Assembly (NCBI GenBank): GCA_934096945.1 | Contig: CAKOND010000012.1 | Coordinates: 1 to 37,559, forward strand | Length of the DNA: 37,559 bases | DNA from: an uncultured Bacilli bacterium | GTDB taxonomy: Bacteria; Bacillota_I; Bacilli_A; RF39; UBA660 | Reading direction: 5' to 3' | Part shown: positions 1 to 8,147 of the stretch, one piece after another | Layout: each line of letters begins with the position of its first letter | Position numbering within the stretch: the stretch's first letter is position 1 | Notes under the pieces: generated by a model | The model's input: the letters and a program-made list of their open reading frames with translations, nothing else | Told to the model about the DNA's origin: nothing | Databases searched by the model: none | Made by a program: the position numbers and the translations under genes

Positions 1-73
1 CTTACATCTATATTATAATACACTTTTTTTAAAATTAAAAGACTGTTTTCAAAATTTCTTTGTCAACAGCCTG

Positions 74-104
74 AAATACATATCTTTTGAAGTGATATGT
101 ATTT
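74..104. terminator. 11-bp perfect hairpin at the left edge
   Basis: AAATACATATC (74-84) pairs perfectly with GATATGTATTT (94-104) around a 9-nt loop. It lies 6 nt past the stop of the acyltransferase gene. The T-rich tail is on the plus side (TTTTTATTTT), so it best terminates a plus-strand transcript entering from the left. As a minus-strand terminator it lacks a clean U-tract. Confidence 0.5.
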
Positions 105-109
105 TTATT

Positions 110-2341
110 TTACTCTTCTTGTTCTTTTAAAGTGTCATTTAAAAGTTTATTTAAAGCTTCATTTCCTTTTTCTGTTAGATGGATACCATCTGCCATTAAA
201 TAATCTTTATTTTTTTGAATTTTGTTATAAAAATTAATTATTGTTACATTTTTATAATTTCCTAGACTATCTAGAGGTTTACCACTTGAAACTAAATATA
301 TTTTACTATCTTTGCATAATTCTATAAGTTCTTGATATTCTTTTGTGGAAATAACCGCTGAATTATCAAATGCTATTACTATTTTTTTAGATAATGTATT
401 TTCACTTATACTTTTTTCAATACTTTCTTTTAAAGTTTTATAACTAAAATCTTTATTAACTATAAACTTAGCATCTGCATAATTTGTTTGAAGGCTTTCA
501 AAGTTATAAAATAGAATATCATTACCATAGAAAGCTATTTTATTTCTTAATTCTTCTTGATGAGCTTTGATTAGTTCAGCTTTTTTATTTTTGAATTCTT
601 CTTTATAAACATTTAGTATGGCATTATATACGATATTTGTATATTCTTTTCTACCTGTTGGTGGTAAATGAATACCATCAGCATAGAACCAATCTTTGTG
701 GCCATCTGATAAACTATACCAATCAATTATGTGAAGATTGTTATATTTTGTAGCAAGTTCATTTAAACTATCATTGACTTTAGTGTAATTAGTGGTATTA
801 ATCCAGAAAACAGTTCTATCACTTAGTAAATTCATTAAGTTTTCCTTACAACTATTTTTACAATCACCATTTGTTCCAAGATGAATAACTACTGGGTCTC
901 CAAGTTTCTTGCTTTCTTTTAAGTCTTTAATTATAGTATAGCCAACATAAGTTGAACGTGACTCTTTCGAATCAAAATAACTATTTGGAAACATTGTTTT
1001 TAAATTATTCATTGCTCCGAGCATTACTGAGTCACCGATGAATGTTACTGGCAATTCCTTAACCATTTGTTCATAGTTACTTATATCATCTAATTTTTCA
1101 AGTTCTTTTGTCCAATCTTCTTCAACTTGTTTTTCTTGTAGTTTATATTCTTTTTGTTTTTCTAACATTATTTTTTCATTTTCTGCTAGTTCTAGTTCTA
1201 GTTGTTTCATTTCTTTTTCATGTGATTTTACTGTGATGTATTTATAAGCACCAAAGCTTGATAATGCTAAAACAATTACTATTAATATTACTCTTAATTT
1301 TTTCATCTTTTCTCCTTTATTTGTTACTATATGTAATATGTATGAAAGTATTAGTACAATTATTATAATTAATGGGGTTTTTAAATAATAGTTTATATTA
1401 ATATATTGGAATAAAAATATAACTGGATATTGTACTAAATATATCTCATAACTCATATCCGTAATAGATTTTAACACTTTATCTGTTTTAGTTAATTCTT
1501 TTTTATCTATTGTTCCATAATCTATTAAACGACATGAAATAATAGTTATTAAAACCATACTTAAAGCAAATAATTTTGATGTTGATGGAATAAAGATACA
1601 TGCTAGTATTAAAATAAATATGTATAATGTAAATATCACTTTGCGTAATGGCTTAGTTTTTATGTAACTTGGAACAAGTAAACCATAATATGAATGATAA
1701 AAACCTAAACATAAACCTAGTAATAGTGCATAACTTCTCGCAAAAGTATTATAGTAAGCACTCATTAAATTAGTACTTTTTGAACATATAATAAAATAAA
1801 TAATGCTTATTATCGATAAAGTTAAAGTTATAATACAAGGTAATTTTTTATTTACTTTATCACCAAGTTTTTTTAAGCCTTTAAAAATAAATGGGAATAC
1901 TAAATCGAATTGGAAAAGTATTGCTATATACCACAAATGCATAAATGGTGAATCAACATGTCTAGCAAAATAATCTAGATTAGCACTTATTTGCCAAAAG
2001 TTGTTATATCCAAGTAGTACTGATGTTGTTTCAGCTTTTAAACTTAACCAATAAATATTTTTAAATAAAGATACTGCACCTACAGAAATAAAAACTACAA
2101 TTAATAAAGGAATATATAACTTTATAAATCTATTTTTGTAATATTCTTTTAATGAAAATTTTTCTTTTTTAAATGCTGATTTACATGATAAATATCCACT
2201 TAAAACAAAGAAAGTACATACAGCTAAGTAACCTCCTTTTAATATGCCTAAGTGGTAGAATAATACAGCTATACAAGATATAATTCTTATTATATTTAAA
2301 TTTTTATAATATTCTTTATTTTGACCTTTATTTTTTATCAT
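110..2341 (-). CDS. Membrane acyltransferase (AT3) fused to SGNH hydrolase plus a degenerate second SGNH-like unit
   Basis: Predicted O-acyltransferase of the cell surface, OatA-like in architecture. Residues 1-350 form a multi-spanning acyltransferase-3 domain with the family's N-terminal histidine (H30) followed by GGYLAVCTFFVLSGYL. A charged helical linker follows (about 375-425). The SGNH domain has GDS at 436-438 (nucleophile S438), GTNG at 489-492 and DGIH at 555-558 (D555, H558). Known OatA proteins O-acetylate peptidoglycan; the polymer modified here is unknown. After about residue 590 a second SGNH-like unit can be traced: the serine block reads YGND, and the last block keeps DGIHLTEKG (D718, H721). 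It therefore lacks the serine nucleophile. The ATG has GAGGTG upstream and an extended -10 (TGGTATAAT) near 2375-2385. Intact, unlike many island genes beside it. Confidence 0.88.
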   Translation of the reverse strand: MIKNKGQNKEYYKNLNIIRIISCIAVLFYHLGILKGGYLAVCTFFVLSGYLSCKSAFKKEKFSLKEYYKNRFIKLYIPLLIVVFISVGAVSLFKNIYWLSLKAETTSVLLGYNNFWQISANLDYFARHVDSPFMHLWYIAILFQFDLVFPFIFKGLKKLGDKVNKKLPCIITLTLSIISIIYFIICSKSTNLMSAYYNTFARSYALLLGLCLGFYHSYYGLLVPSYIKTKPLRKVIFTLYIFILILACIFIPSTSKLFALSMVLITIISCRLIDYGTIDKKELTKTDKVLKSITDMSYEIYLVQYPVIFLFQYININYYLKTPLIIIIVLILSYILHIVTNKGEKMKKLRVILIVIVLALSSFGAYKYITVKSHEKEMKQLELELAENEKIMLEKQKEYKLQEKQVEEDWTKELEKLDDISNYEQMVKELPVTFIGDSVMLGAMNNLKTMFPNSYFDSKESRSTYVGYTIIKDLKESKKLGDPVVIHLGTNGDCKNSCKENLMNLLSDRTVFWINTTNYTKVNDSLNELATKYNNLHIIDWYSLSDGHKDWFYADGIHLPPTGRKEYTNIVYNAILNVYKEEFKNKKAELIKAHQEELRNKIAFYGNDILFYNFESLQTNYADAKFIVNKDFSYKTLKESIEKSISENTLSKKIVIAFDNSAVISTKEYQELIELCKDSKIYLVSSGKPLDSLGNYKNVTIINFYNKIQKNKDYLMADGIHLTEKGNEALNKLLNDTLKEQEE

Positions 2342-2646
2342 TGTAACACCTCGTTAATATCATAATTAACAGAGATATTATACCATGAAAAAATGTATCC
2401 TAAAAGCCTTTTTAGATTTTTTGACTGATATTTCTTATTCTTGACACTCCAACTTAAACTCAAGGATACTTTTGATAAAAGATTTTTAGCCTTCTATGTC
2501 TGACACTATAATATTAATATCTTATAATTTAGATAAAAAAGATAAGATTGTATTATTATCTTTAAAAAATTATTATTTTGTACGAATATTTAATTTTTGC
2601 TAAAACATAAAAAATGTTGATAACTATTAAGATATCAACACATTTA
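2342..2646. other. Intergenic gap at the left edge of the accessory island
   Basis: About 300 bases without a convincing gene. It holds the extended -10 promoter of the acyltransferase gene (near 2375-2385), an ATCTTAT/ATAAGAT inverted repeat near 2520-2550, and the terminator of the 231-aa gene at its right end. No tRNA, att-like repeat or ORF could be recognised. Confidence 0.5.
2608..2640 (-). terminator. Rho-independent terminator of the 231-aa gene
   Basis: TGTTGATA (2615-2622) pairs with TATCAACA (2633-2640). On the minus strand the stem is followed by TTTTTT, 7 nt past the stop codon. Its 3' arm resembles those of the terminators at 5165 and 8148. Confidence 0.85.
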
Positions 2647-3342
2647 TTATTTTAATCTTTCTAATTTTGCATCTTTTGAAGTCAATTCATTCATTACTTC
2701 TATAAATCTTTCATTAGAAATGTTTGCTAATAATTTTCTTATTTCATCTTCAGTTAAATAAGATATGAAATCAATTATATAATTGTACTCCATTTCAAAT
2801 AGTATTTTTTTCTTGTATTTTTGAATATTTTCTTGCCAAAATGATGTTTGTTTTAATACACTTTCGTATGTACTAATTATAAATATTAAATACTCTTTTA
2901 ATTTATTTTTTAGTTTTAAATCTCTGATGCTAATTTCTAAATTAACATTTTCTAATGATAATCCTGATGTTTCGTAAAAACCATTATTTTTAGAAAATGA
3001 AAAATTAATGGATATTGAATACTCATTCACATAAAAGCTATATACTATTGGAAAATTTGTTAGTATATAATCTATTAACTTTTTTAAAATTTTTGTGTCT
3101 AAGAAAACATCTATTAACATTTCACCTTTTGGTACACTTTGTTTAAAGCTTTCAGTTCCATCTAAAATATTAATAAATGTATATGGCATGTTGTCATTTT
3201 CAACTAGATTGATTTCTATATCTGTCGATGGTCTTTTAAAACTTGGAGTATGCAGGTCAATCCTTGGTGTTTTAACTGGATGCAATTCATTTATTAAACT
3301 AATTATTCTTTCTACTACTTCGTTTTCATTTGTTATTTTCAT
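2647..3342 (-). CDS. Unrecognised 231-aa cytosolic protein
   Basis: No family recognised. Soluble and acidic/lysine-rich, without membrane segments or a signal peptide. The first 150 residues look like mixed alpha/beta; the last 70 are mostly helical and end in a short lysine-rich tail. Start supported by AAAGGAGAT 9 nt before the ATG. It is a single-gene unit: its own terminator lies at 2608-2640 and the gene upstream on the minus strand is DUF3644. Its 5' region is divergent from the small-RNA promoter at 3414, so the two may share regulation. The accessory setting next to DUF3644 suggests a mobile or defence role, but that is inference only. Confidence 0.7.
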   Translation of the reverse strand: MKITNENEVVERIISLINELHPVKTPRIDLHTPSFKRPSTDIEINLVENDNMPYTFINILDGTESFKQSVPKGEMLIDVFLDTKILKKLIDYILTNFPIVYSFYVNEYSISINFSFSKNNGFYETSGLSLENVNLEISIRDLKLKNKLKEYLIFIISTYESVLKQTSFWQENIQKYKKKILFEMEYNYIIDFISYLTEDEIRKLLANISNERFIEVMNELTSKDAKLERLK

Positions 3343-3413
3343 AATCTATATCTCCTTTTGTTTTAATTAGTATTTTATAAATCATATTTTTATCAAAAAT
3401 GAATATAATAAAT

Positions 3414-3442
3414 TTGACAATACTTATAATATTTGTTATATT
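3414..3442 (+). promoter_or_regulatory. Near-consensus sigma-A promoter for the small RNA
   Basis: TTGACA (3414-3419), 17-bp spacer, TATATT (3437-3442). Predicted start is near 3449. No open reading frame with a ribosome site follows; a structured RNA does. Confidence 0.75.
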
Positions 3443-3448
3443 ATTGTT

Positions 3449-3547
3449 AGGTGCTTACCTGTGAAGGATTAAAGCTGGGTTCTCGAATGAGAGTAGATAT
3501 GCAATTGCATATTTAGAATTCCTTTGCTCCTGGGGTAAGCTTTTTTA
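3449..3547 (+). ncRNA. Predicted structured small RNA, about 99 nt, family unknown
   Basis: A free-standing transcription unit with a promoter at 3414-3442 and an intrinsic terminator at its end. The fold read by eye has four helices. P1, GCTTACC (3453-3459) with GGTAAGC (3534-3540), is followed by T6. P2 is GTGAAGGA (3461-3468) with TCCTTTGC (3520-3527), including two wobble pairs. P3 is TTCTC/GAGAG (3480-3493). P4 is the palindrome ATATGCAATTGCATAT (3497-3512). It is more GC-rich than its surroundings. It does not carry the SRP RNA tetraloop signature, 6S, tmRNA, T-box or any riboswitch core that I know. It is convergent with DUF3644 (stop at 3545), whose mRNA tail would be antisense to it, and divergent from the 231-aa gene. 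Possible roles: RNA antitoxin, guide/regulatory RNA, or orphan housekeeping RNA. Confidence 0.65.
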
Positions 3548-4507
3548 TTTTGTTTTAATTCTTAGTTCAGCTCTTATTTGAGAAATAATTTCTGGATTAT
3601 TTATTATTAAATTTGTAGTAAAATCTATTAATTGTTGAGAGCATCCCCCACTATTTGTTAATTCGTGTTTATAAAAGTATTTCTCATTTTGTTTTAGGCC
3701 ATACTTATCACAAATCAATTGGAAGTCATATTGGGTTAGTTTTATATTTATTCCTTTCCTTTTTAAATTTTCAACTATTATTGTCCTTACTCTTTTTTGA
3801 TTAAAACAATGAGTTAAATTTGTATCTCTTAGTTCTTTTACAATTCTTATTGGTTCTTCGCCATCTTGTGCAATTCGAAATGTGGTTTGTGCATCTTTCT
3901 TATCTTTCACTATCTTCAAATTGATATCTATTTTTATAGCCAATCTGTCATTTTGGTTGCTACTAATTATATTTTCCGTTTCATCCTTTATTTTGCAATA
4001 CTTTTCAAATATATTGTTTCCATAAACACTTAGTATTTTTTCTTCGCTTATTTCTTCATTGTTTATTGCTAAACTTAAAAATGAACTATTTATTCGACTT
4101 GTAATATCCCTTTCAAAGTATTCAAATAATTTTTGAGAATAATTAATTACACACGCCTGCATAAAAGGCAAATAAATATTTTCTAATTCTTTTATGATAA
4201 AGTGTGTCGACATATTTCTTAATGAAATTATTATTTCAAGATTTTTTCTTATCGGGTCTTTATCATTTGTAAATATATGAGAAATACAATTTGTTAATGA
4301 TATTGTTCTTGTAGGTTTATCTTGATAGTATATTTTTTCATTTTCTTTAAGCATTTTAGCTTTTAGCAATAGTTCCCATGCGTTACATATAAAAAACGAA
4401 AATCCTTCTAATCTGTAGTTGATTGTTGGTTTATTGTAAATTTCTATTGCCATTAAAAATGCTTCTTCACTTTTATCAAGCATACTGGTTATTAATTCTT
4501 TTTCCAT
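3545..4507 (-). CDS. DUF3644 family protein
   Basis: The N-terminal half (about residues 5-135) is helical and matches what I know of DUF3644: MLDKSEEAFLMAIEIYN, then the FFICNAWELLLKAKML segment and the SLRNMSTHF segment, similar to HEPN-like helical cores (R-x4-6-H type). The C-terminal segment resembles a small DNA/RNA-binding end (CDKYGLKQNEKYFYKHEL, then NPEIISQIRAEL). DUF3644 proteins are common in restriction/defence islands and their function is unsettled; HEPN-like RNase activity is only an inference. The ATG has AGGAGGG 8 nt upstream. It follows the broken RhuM gene at 57 nt. Its 3' end runs into the antisense of the small RNA. Confidence 0.75.
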   Translation of the reverse strand: MEKELITSMLDKSEEAFLMAIEIYNKPTINYRLEGFSFFICNAWELLLKAKMLKENEKIYYQDKPTRTISLTNCISHIFTNDKDPIRKNLEIIISLRNMSTHFIIKELENIYLPFMQACVINYSQKLFEYFERDITSRINSSFLSLAINNEEISEEKILSVYGNNIFEKYCKIKDETENIISSNQNDRLAIKIDINLKIVKDKKDAQTTFRIAQDGEEPIRIVKELRDTNLTHCFNQKRVRTIIVENLKRKGINIKLTQYDFQLICDKYGLKQNEKYFYKHELTNSGGCSQQLIDFTTNLIINNPEIISQIRAELRIKTK

Positions 4508-4563
4508 TTTATACCCTCCTGAATTATTTATAAAATAATACTACTATTCATTTTAATTTTTCG

Positions 4564-5084
4564 TTAAATTGAACATTCTGCAAATATGTCTGCTATTTTT
4601 TGATAAAACATTCTTTCACTCGCACGAATTAATTTTATTCTTTCTAACAATCTTTTGAAATATTCTTGGTCAGCTTTTCTCGCCTTCATAAATCTTTCAT
4701 CATTTAAAGCAAATCCTTGAACCATGTAATCTTTAATTATTTTATTTGCCCAAGTTCTAAATTTAATTGCTTTTTTGGAATTTACTCTGAAGCCTATGGA
4801 AATAATCATATCAAGATTGTAATATTTTGTATTATATGTTTGCTTACCATTATTACCCATATGTGCAATTTTTGCACATGTGATATTTTCGCTTAGCTCT
4901 TCTTCTTTGTAAATGTTACTAATGTGCCTGATAATACCGCTTCTATCAACATTAAAAAGTGATGCAATAGCTTCTGTATTTAACCAAACATCTTCTTTTT
5001 CAAGTAATACTTCAATTTTGATATTTCCTTCTTCATCATTGTAGAATATAATGTTTTTTCTGTTCCAATTAATTTATTATTCAT
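4564..5084 (-). pseudogene. RhuM-family protein, frameshifted and truncated
   Basis: ATG at 5084 follows a strong site (AAGGGGGA, 5 nt). The first frame reads about 10 codons, then a 1-nt deficit in an A6 run near 5053 shifts it. Restoring one A gives a continuous reading with VWLNTEAIASLFNVDRSGI, then HISNIY, NTKYYNLDMIISIGFRVNS and RTWANKIIKDYMVQGF, which are RhuM (virulence protein/KilA-N-like) hallmarks. The reading stops after IFAECSI, where full-length RhuM proteins continue for well over 100 residues. The gene is therefore both frameshifted and lacking its C-terminal half. RhuM proteins are typical passengers of type I restriction loci and islands. Confidence 0.8.
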
Positions 5085-5164
5085 ATTTCCCCCTTGGCCA
5101 ATTTTTTCATCAATTTAATTATAACATTAATTTCTTTTAGCCACAACAACAATGCTATATTTTA

Positions 5165-5196
5165 GAAAAAAATGTTAATAACTATATAGTTATTAA
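5165..5196 (-). terminator. Rho-independent terminator below the HEINH protein
   Basis: TTAATAACTA (5175-5184) pairs with TAGTTATTAA (5187-5196), a near-perfect palindrome. The minus strand continues CATTTTTTT. It ends the operon whose last gene stops at 5282. Confidence 0.85.
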
Positions 5197-5281
5197 CTCG
5201 TTATTTATATATTGCCTTTTAAATTTTAATGCTAATGTTAAACATTTTTCTTTTTCTAACGCCTAATTATTTCACTATGTT

Positions 5282-6091
5282 TTATCTTTTTATATTTTGT
5301 TGTTCTTTAGTTTCATTCATCATAAACACTAATGCCTCTACTTGTTCTATATCATCTTTAGAAATAATTTCGGTTTCACCTTTTGAAATATTTCTGCGTG
5401 CTTTAAAACATTTTAGAAACACAACTTGAGTAAAGTCGATGTAGTTTTGTCCTCCGAGATTTTTAGCAAATGATAATAAATTACCGGTAACATATGTTTT
5501 TTTAATTTCATCTCTAAATGTTTTATAAAACAAATTAATTAATGGGAATAACTGCTCTTGCCATGATGAAGATATTTTTAAATCTATGCCTAGTCTTTTA
5601 AGTTCCTCCAAAATCTCTATTGTTATTTTTTGATTTATTATTTCATTTAAATCATTATCGTTTGATACTACTCCATTATTTTGTTCTGTCATTGTACATA
5701 ACCCACTTATTATTCTTAATGGATTTTTTGATAGAACATGACAACTAATCATATGATTTATTTCGTGAATTATATGAGTTATATTATACGATAAAGGTAG
5801 AACTAAAACATCTAATTCAGCAAGAAAAGCACTTTGTGAAAAACATTTCTCTTTATATTTCTTTAAGTATTCAACTATAATTTCTTTTGGTAAAGGGGTT
5901 TCTATTATATCATTTATATCGCTATAATTTTGTATTTCATCATCATACCAAATAATCTTCAGCTCTTTAAATCTATTAGTGATAAAATCGGAATACTCAG
6001 TTCCATAAACATTAATAAAAGCCTGAATTATTACATCTAAATCTTCGTTTAATTTTATTTTACAAATATTATGTTTTGTTTTTAAATCCAT
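5282..6091 (-). CDS. Putative zinc metalloprotease-like protein (HEINH motif)
   Basis: 269 aa, soluble. It contains HIIHEINHMISCH, in which H109-E110-x-x-H113 is a classical HExxH zinc site. About 40 residues later comes DLNEIINQKI, whose NE could supply the third (glutamate) ligand as in gluzincins. The rest matches no family I know. The ATG is preceded by AAAGGAGAT. It sits 20 nt after the CPBP gene, so the two are co-transcribed, and the same transcript may begin at the toxin promoter near 8078. A membrane protease plus a soluble zincin behind a toxin-antitoxin pair is an unusual grouping. Enzymatic activity is inferred from the motif only. Confidence 0.6.
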   Translation of the reverse strand: MDLKTKHNICKIKLNEDLDVIIQAFINVYGTEYSDFITNRFKELKIIWYDDEIQNYSDINDIIETPLPKEIIVEYLKKYKEKCFSQSAFLAELDVLVLPLSYNITHIIHEINHMISCHVLSKNPLRIISGLCTMTEQNNGVVSNDNDLNEIINQKITIEILEELKRLGIDLKISSSWQEQLFPLINLFYKTFRDEIKKTYVTGNLLSFAKNLGGQNYIDFTQVVFLKCFKARRNISKGETEIISKDDIEQVEALVFMMNETKEQQNIKR

Positions 6092-6111
6092 AGTATACTA
6101 TCTCCTTTATA

Positions 6112-6690
6112 TTAATCTATAATTCCTAAAAAAATTGTTATCACGCCAATAATGCAATGACTAATCGATACTCCAAATAAATTTTTATCTTTTATATACG
6201 CATTATACCAAATTAAACCAATTATAAAAGTTAATACAATTGTTAATATATCTTTGTATATAATATGAACAAATGCATACATTGAAGAAGATATTAACAT
6301 GGTGCTATATTTGCCATTATCAAAATAACCATAGAAACCGCGATATAAGAATTCTTGAATTGGACATGAAATAAATATATAAAATAAATAAAAATATATT
6401 GTTTCACTCGGAACAAACTTATTTATATTTAAAAATTTCATTAAGACACAAATTGATACGGATATTATAATTATAGATAAATTACTAATTAATGAGTTTG
6501 CAATATTCCTTTTAGTTATACCTAATTCCTCATTACTCATATTATTTTTTCTTAACCAAAAGTATATTAAAATTCCAAATGTTACTAATATATGAAATTT
6601 ATATTTAAACAATTGCGGAAAAATTAAAATTAATAGAGGAATTATAACGTATAAAATGTTAATAACAATAAATATTTTTTTATTTTTCAT
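6112..6690 (-). CDS. CPBP family intramembrane metalloprotease (Abi-like)
   Basis: About 192 aa, with six or so membrane helices. The CPBP motifs are present: PIQEFLYRGF (motif 1; the first Glu of EExxxR is Gln, a variant seen in bacterial members), SSMYAFVHI (motif 2, FxxxH) and VSISHCIIG (motif 3 His). The family includes Rce1-type proteases and bacteriocin-immunity/Abi proteins. I chose the ATG at 6690 rather than 6708 because GGAG lies 8 nt before it and the upstream ATG would include that site. 58 nt separate it from the antitoxin stop, a gap that holds a small hairpin (GTATTG/CAATAC) without a U-tract, so read-through from the TA pair is plausible. Confidence 0.8.
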   Translation of the reverse strand: MKNKKIFIVINILYVIIPLLILIFPQLFKYKFHILVTFGILIYFWLRKNNMSNEELGITKRNIANSLISNLSIIIISVSICVLMKFLNINKFVPSETIYFYLFYIFISCPIQEFLYRGFYGYFDNGKYSTMLISSSMYAFVHIIYKDILTIVLTFIIGLIWYNAYIKDKNLFGVSISHCIIGVITIFLGIID

Positions 6691-6748
6691 AATACTACTC
6701 CAGACCATTTTACTCTTTACATTATTTATTTTTAACCACTGGTATTGT

Positions 6749-7666
6749 TTACCAATACTTATTTAGTTCAAAATCTTTAGCATAATTGTAATTTATTAAT
6801 TCTCCATCTTTGGTTTCAATCCATCCTTTAAATTTATGAGACCACTTTGTAAGAGCATTTGCATTTTTTCCTTTTAATACAGATAAAACCTTATCCATTA
6901 TTTCAATTTCTTGTTGGGTAAACAATTTTAAATCTGGATCCATAGTTGGTTTAAATAGTGCAATATCCTCTTCATTATTAACTATTTCCAAGTAATTTTG
7001 CTTAATTAATAGATTTAAAATTGCATCTTTATTATCAATAATTGGGCCATAAGTTCCATGAGCATATTTAAATGATGTAATCGTTTTAAAATGTTCTTTA
7101 TAAGATTGAAAATCTATTGAAAATAAAGTTTTCATAATTTGAGTTTTAGTTATAAAATTATTTTTTAAAGCATACAAAAATACATTTATTGTTTTTATAT
7201 CTAGATCTGTACTTACACTACTATAAATTTTATAAAATAAATCATCGCCTAAAGTTTTTCGATTAGACTTTAAAATATTTATAAATTCATTTTTATTATC
7301 TTTTATCTTTTTATATGTTAATAAATATTGAGTTTGTGGTAAAGAGTCTGCATTTTCATATCTTATAATAGATCTTTTACTCCATCCAAGGGATGCCGCA
7401 AATAACTCTTGTGATAAATTATATGACTTTCGTATTTCTTTTAACTTTGAAAATGACAAGTCGTATAGTTTTAAATATGCATTATAAATATCATATAAAG
7501 AATCATTTAAATTCTCATCAAGTAATTCATTGTGACAAAATGGACATGTAAAAACTTTTTCTTTTACTTGCACTTGTTGTTTATGAACTATATAGTTATT
7601 AGTTTCTTTACTACATATTGCTTCGACGTCTTTGTTGCAATTAAAACAATATATTTTTTTTCCCAT
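6749..7666 (-). CDS. MqsA-type zinc-finger/HTH antitoxin with C-terminal Panacea (SocA/DUF4065) domain
   Basis: About 305 aa. Two CxxC knuckles (CFNC near the start and CPFC about 35 residues later) form an MqsA-like zinc domain. An XRE-type helix-turn-helix follows (LSQELFAASLGWSKRSIIRYE). From about residue 140 the protein reads as a Panacea/DUF4065 domain, including the YAHGTYGPI segment and the TKWSHKFKGW end. Panacea is known as an antitoxin domain paired with many unrelated toxins. The start is the ATG at 7666, with GAGGTG 6 nt before it; a longer GTG start would include that site. It lies 11 nt after the toxin gene: toxin first, antitoxin second, as in mqsRA. The HTH should autorepress the promoter at 8078-8106. 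Confidence 0.85.
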   Translation of the reverse strand: MGKKIYCFNCNKDVEAICSKETNNYIVHKQQVQVKEKVFTCPFCHNELLDENLNDSLYDIYNAYLKLYDLSFSKLKEIRKSYNLSQELFAASLGWSKRSIIRYENADSLPQTQYLLTYKKIKDNKNEFINILKSNRKTLGDDLFYKIYSSVSTDLDIKTINVFLYALKNNFITKTQIMKTLFSIDFQSYKEHFKTITSFKYAHGTYGPIIDNKDAILNLLIKQNYLEIVNNEEDIALFKPTMDPDLKLFTQQEIEIMDKVLSVLKGKNANALTKWSHKFKGWIETKDGELINYNYAKDFELNKYW

Positions 7667-7677
7667 TATAATCACCT

Positions 7678-8037
7678 CTAATAACTTTCATGAAATGATA
7701 TGCAAATAATACCTCTATCATTCATAGTTAGTTTAATATACACAATTTTACTATTTATTATTTTTTTAAAAACATATACTTCAGAATTCATATCTCTATT
7801 AAAGTCTTTATCACGATCAATTTTGATACATTCTTTTTCATCTAAGTTAGAGATATGATACCAAATATCTTCAATTTTCATAATTCCAATATCGATCAAT
7901 GCCTGTTTGGCAGATATTTTCTGACCATTAATATTTAATACTCTGTAACCAACAAAGTAACATCTTTTATTTTTAATTTCTCTTTTACATGTTTTTAAAA
8001 AAATTCTAACCGCATCAACATCCAAAGTGCTTAACAT
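7678..8037 (-). CDS. MqsR-like toxin
   Basis: 119 aa. The C-terminal strand segment (IVYIKLTMN, then ICISFHE) matches the end of MqsR (VYLKITV, then LIVSFKE). The DIGIMKIEDIWYHISNL segment matches the MqsR helix before its short loop. MqsR is a ribosome-independent mRNA interferase of the RelE/BrnT-like fold. Assignment rests on this pattern plus the partner gene, whose N-terminus is MqsA-like. Start ATG with AAGGAAGG 6 nt upstream, transcribed from the perfect promoter at 8078-8106. A five-codon leader ORF overlaps the ribosome site. Confidence 0.72.
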   Translation of the reverse strand: MLSTLDVDAVRIFLKTCKREIKNKRCYFVGYRVLNINGQKISAKQALIDIGIMKIEDIWYHISNLDEKECIKIDRDKDFNRDMNSEVYVFKKIINSKIVYIKLTMNDRGIICISFHESY

Positions 8038-8039
8038 TT

Positions 8040-8054
8040 TTACCTTCCTTTCAT
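8040..8054 (-). other. Minimal leader ORF (Met-Lys-Gly-Arg-stop) before the toxin gene
   Basis: ATGAAAGGAAGGTAA, preceded by a strong GGAAGGAAGGAG site. The toxin's own Shine-Dalgarno sequence lies inside this ORF and the toxin ATG begins 3 nt after its stop. Ribosomes translating the leader would interfere with, or couple to, toxin initiation. It could be chance in purine-rich leader DNA. Confidence 0.35.
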
Positions 8055-8077
8055 ATAGTCTCCTTCCTTCCGTTTTA

Positions 8078-8106
8078 ATTATACATTACAAACCATATAG
8101 TGTCAA
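8078..8106 (-). promoter_or_regulatory. Perfect-consensus sigma-A promoter of the toxin-antitoxin operon
   Basis: On the minus strand TTGACA (8106-8101), exactly 17 bp, then TATAAT (8083-8078). The -35 overlaps an imperfect inverted repeat AGTG-N8-CACT (about 8099-8114), a candidate operator for the HTH antitoxin. A consensus promoter held by a repressor is typical of TA operons. Confidence 0.85.
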
Positions 8107-8147
8107 CTGTCACTTTATTATTTATAACAATTTTTTAAAATTTAAAT

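Noticed and set aside
3449..3547. Small RNA as SRP RNA, 6S, tmRNA, T-box, THF riboswitch or CRISPR tracrRNA
   Set aside because: No GGAAGGAAGCAGCC-type loop, no 6S bubble architecture, no tRNA-like ends, no AGGGUGGAACC box, and only a short GAGAGUAGAU resemblance to THF riboswitches. No Cas gene or repeat array in the window.
3449..3547. Retron msr/msd RNA
   Set aside because: No reverse transcriptase gene anywhere in the window.
5040..5084. Programmed frameshift in rhuM
   Set aside because: Only one tRNA could re-pair (GAA AAA ACA context) and the gene also lacks its C-terminal half, so decay is more likely.
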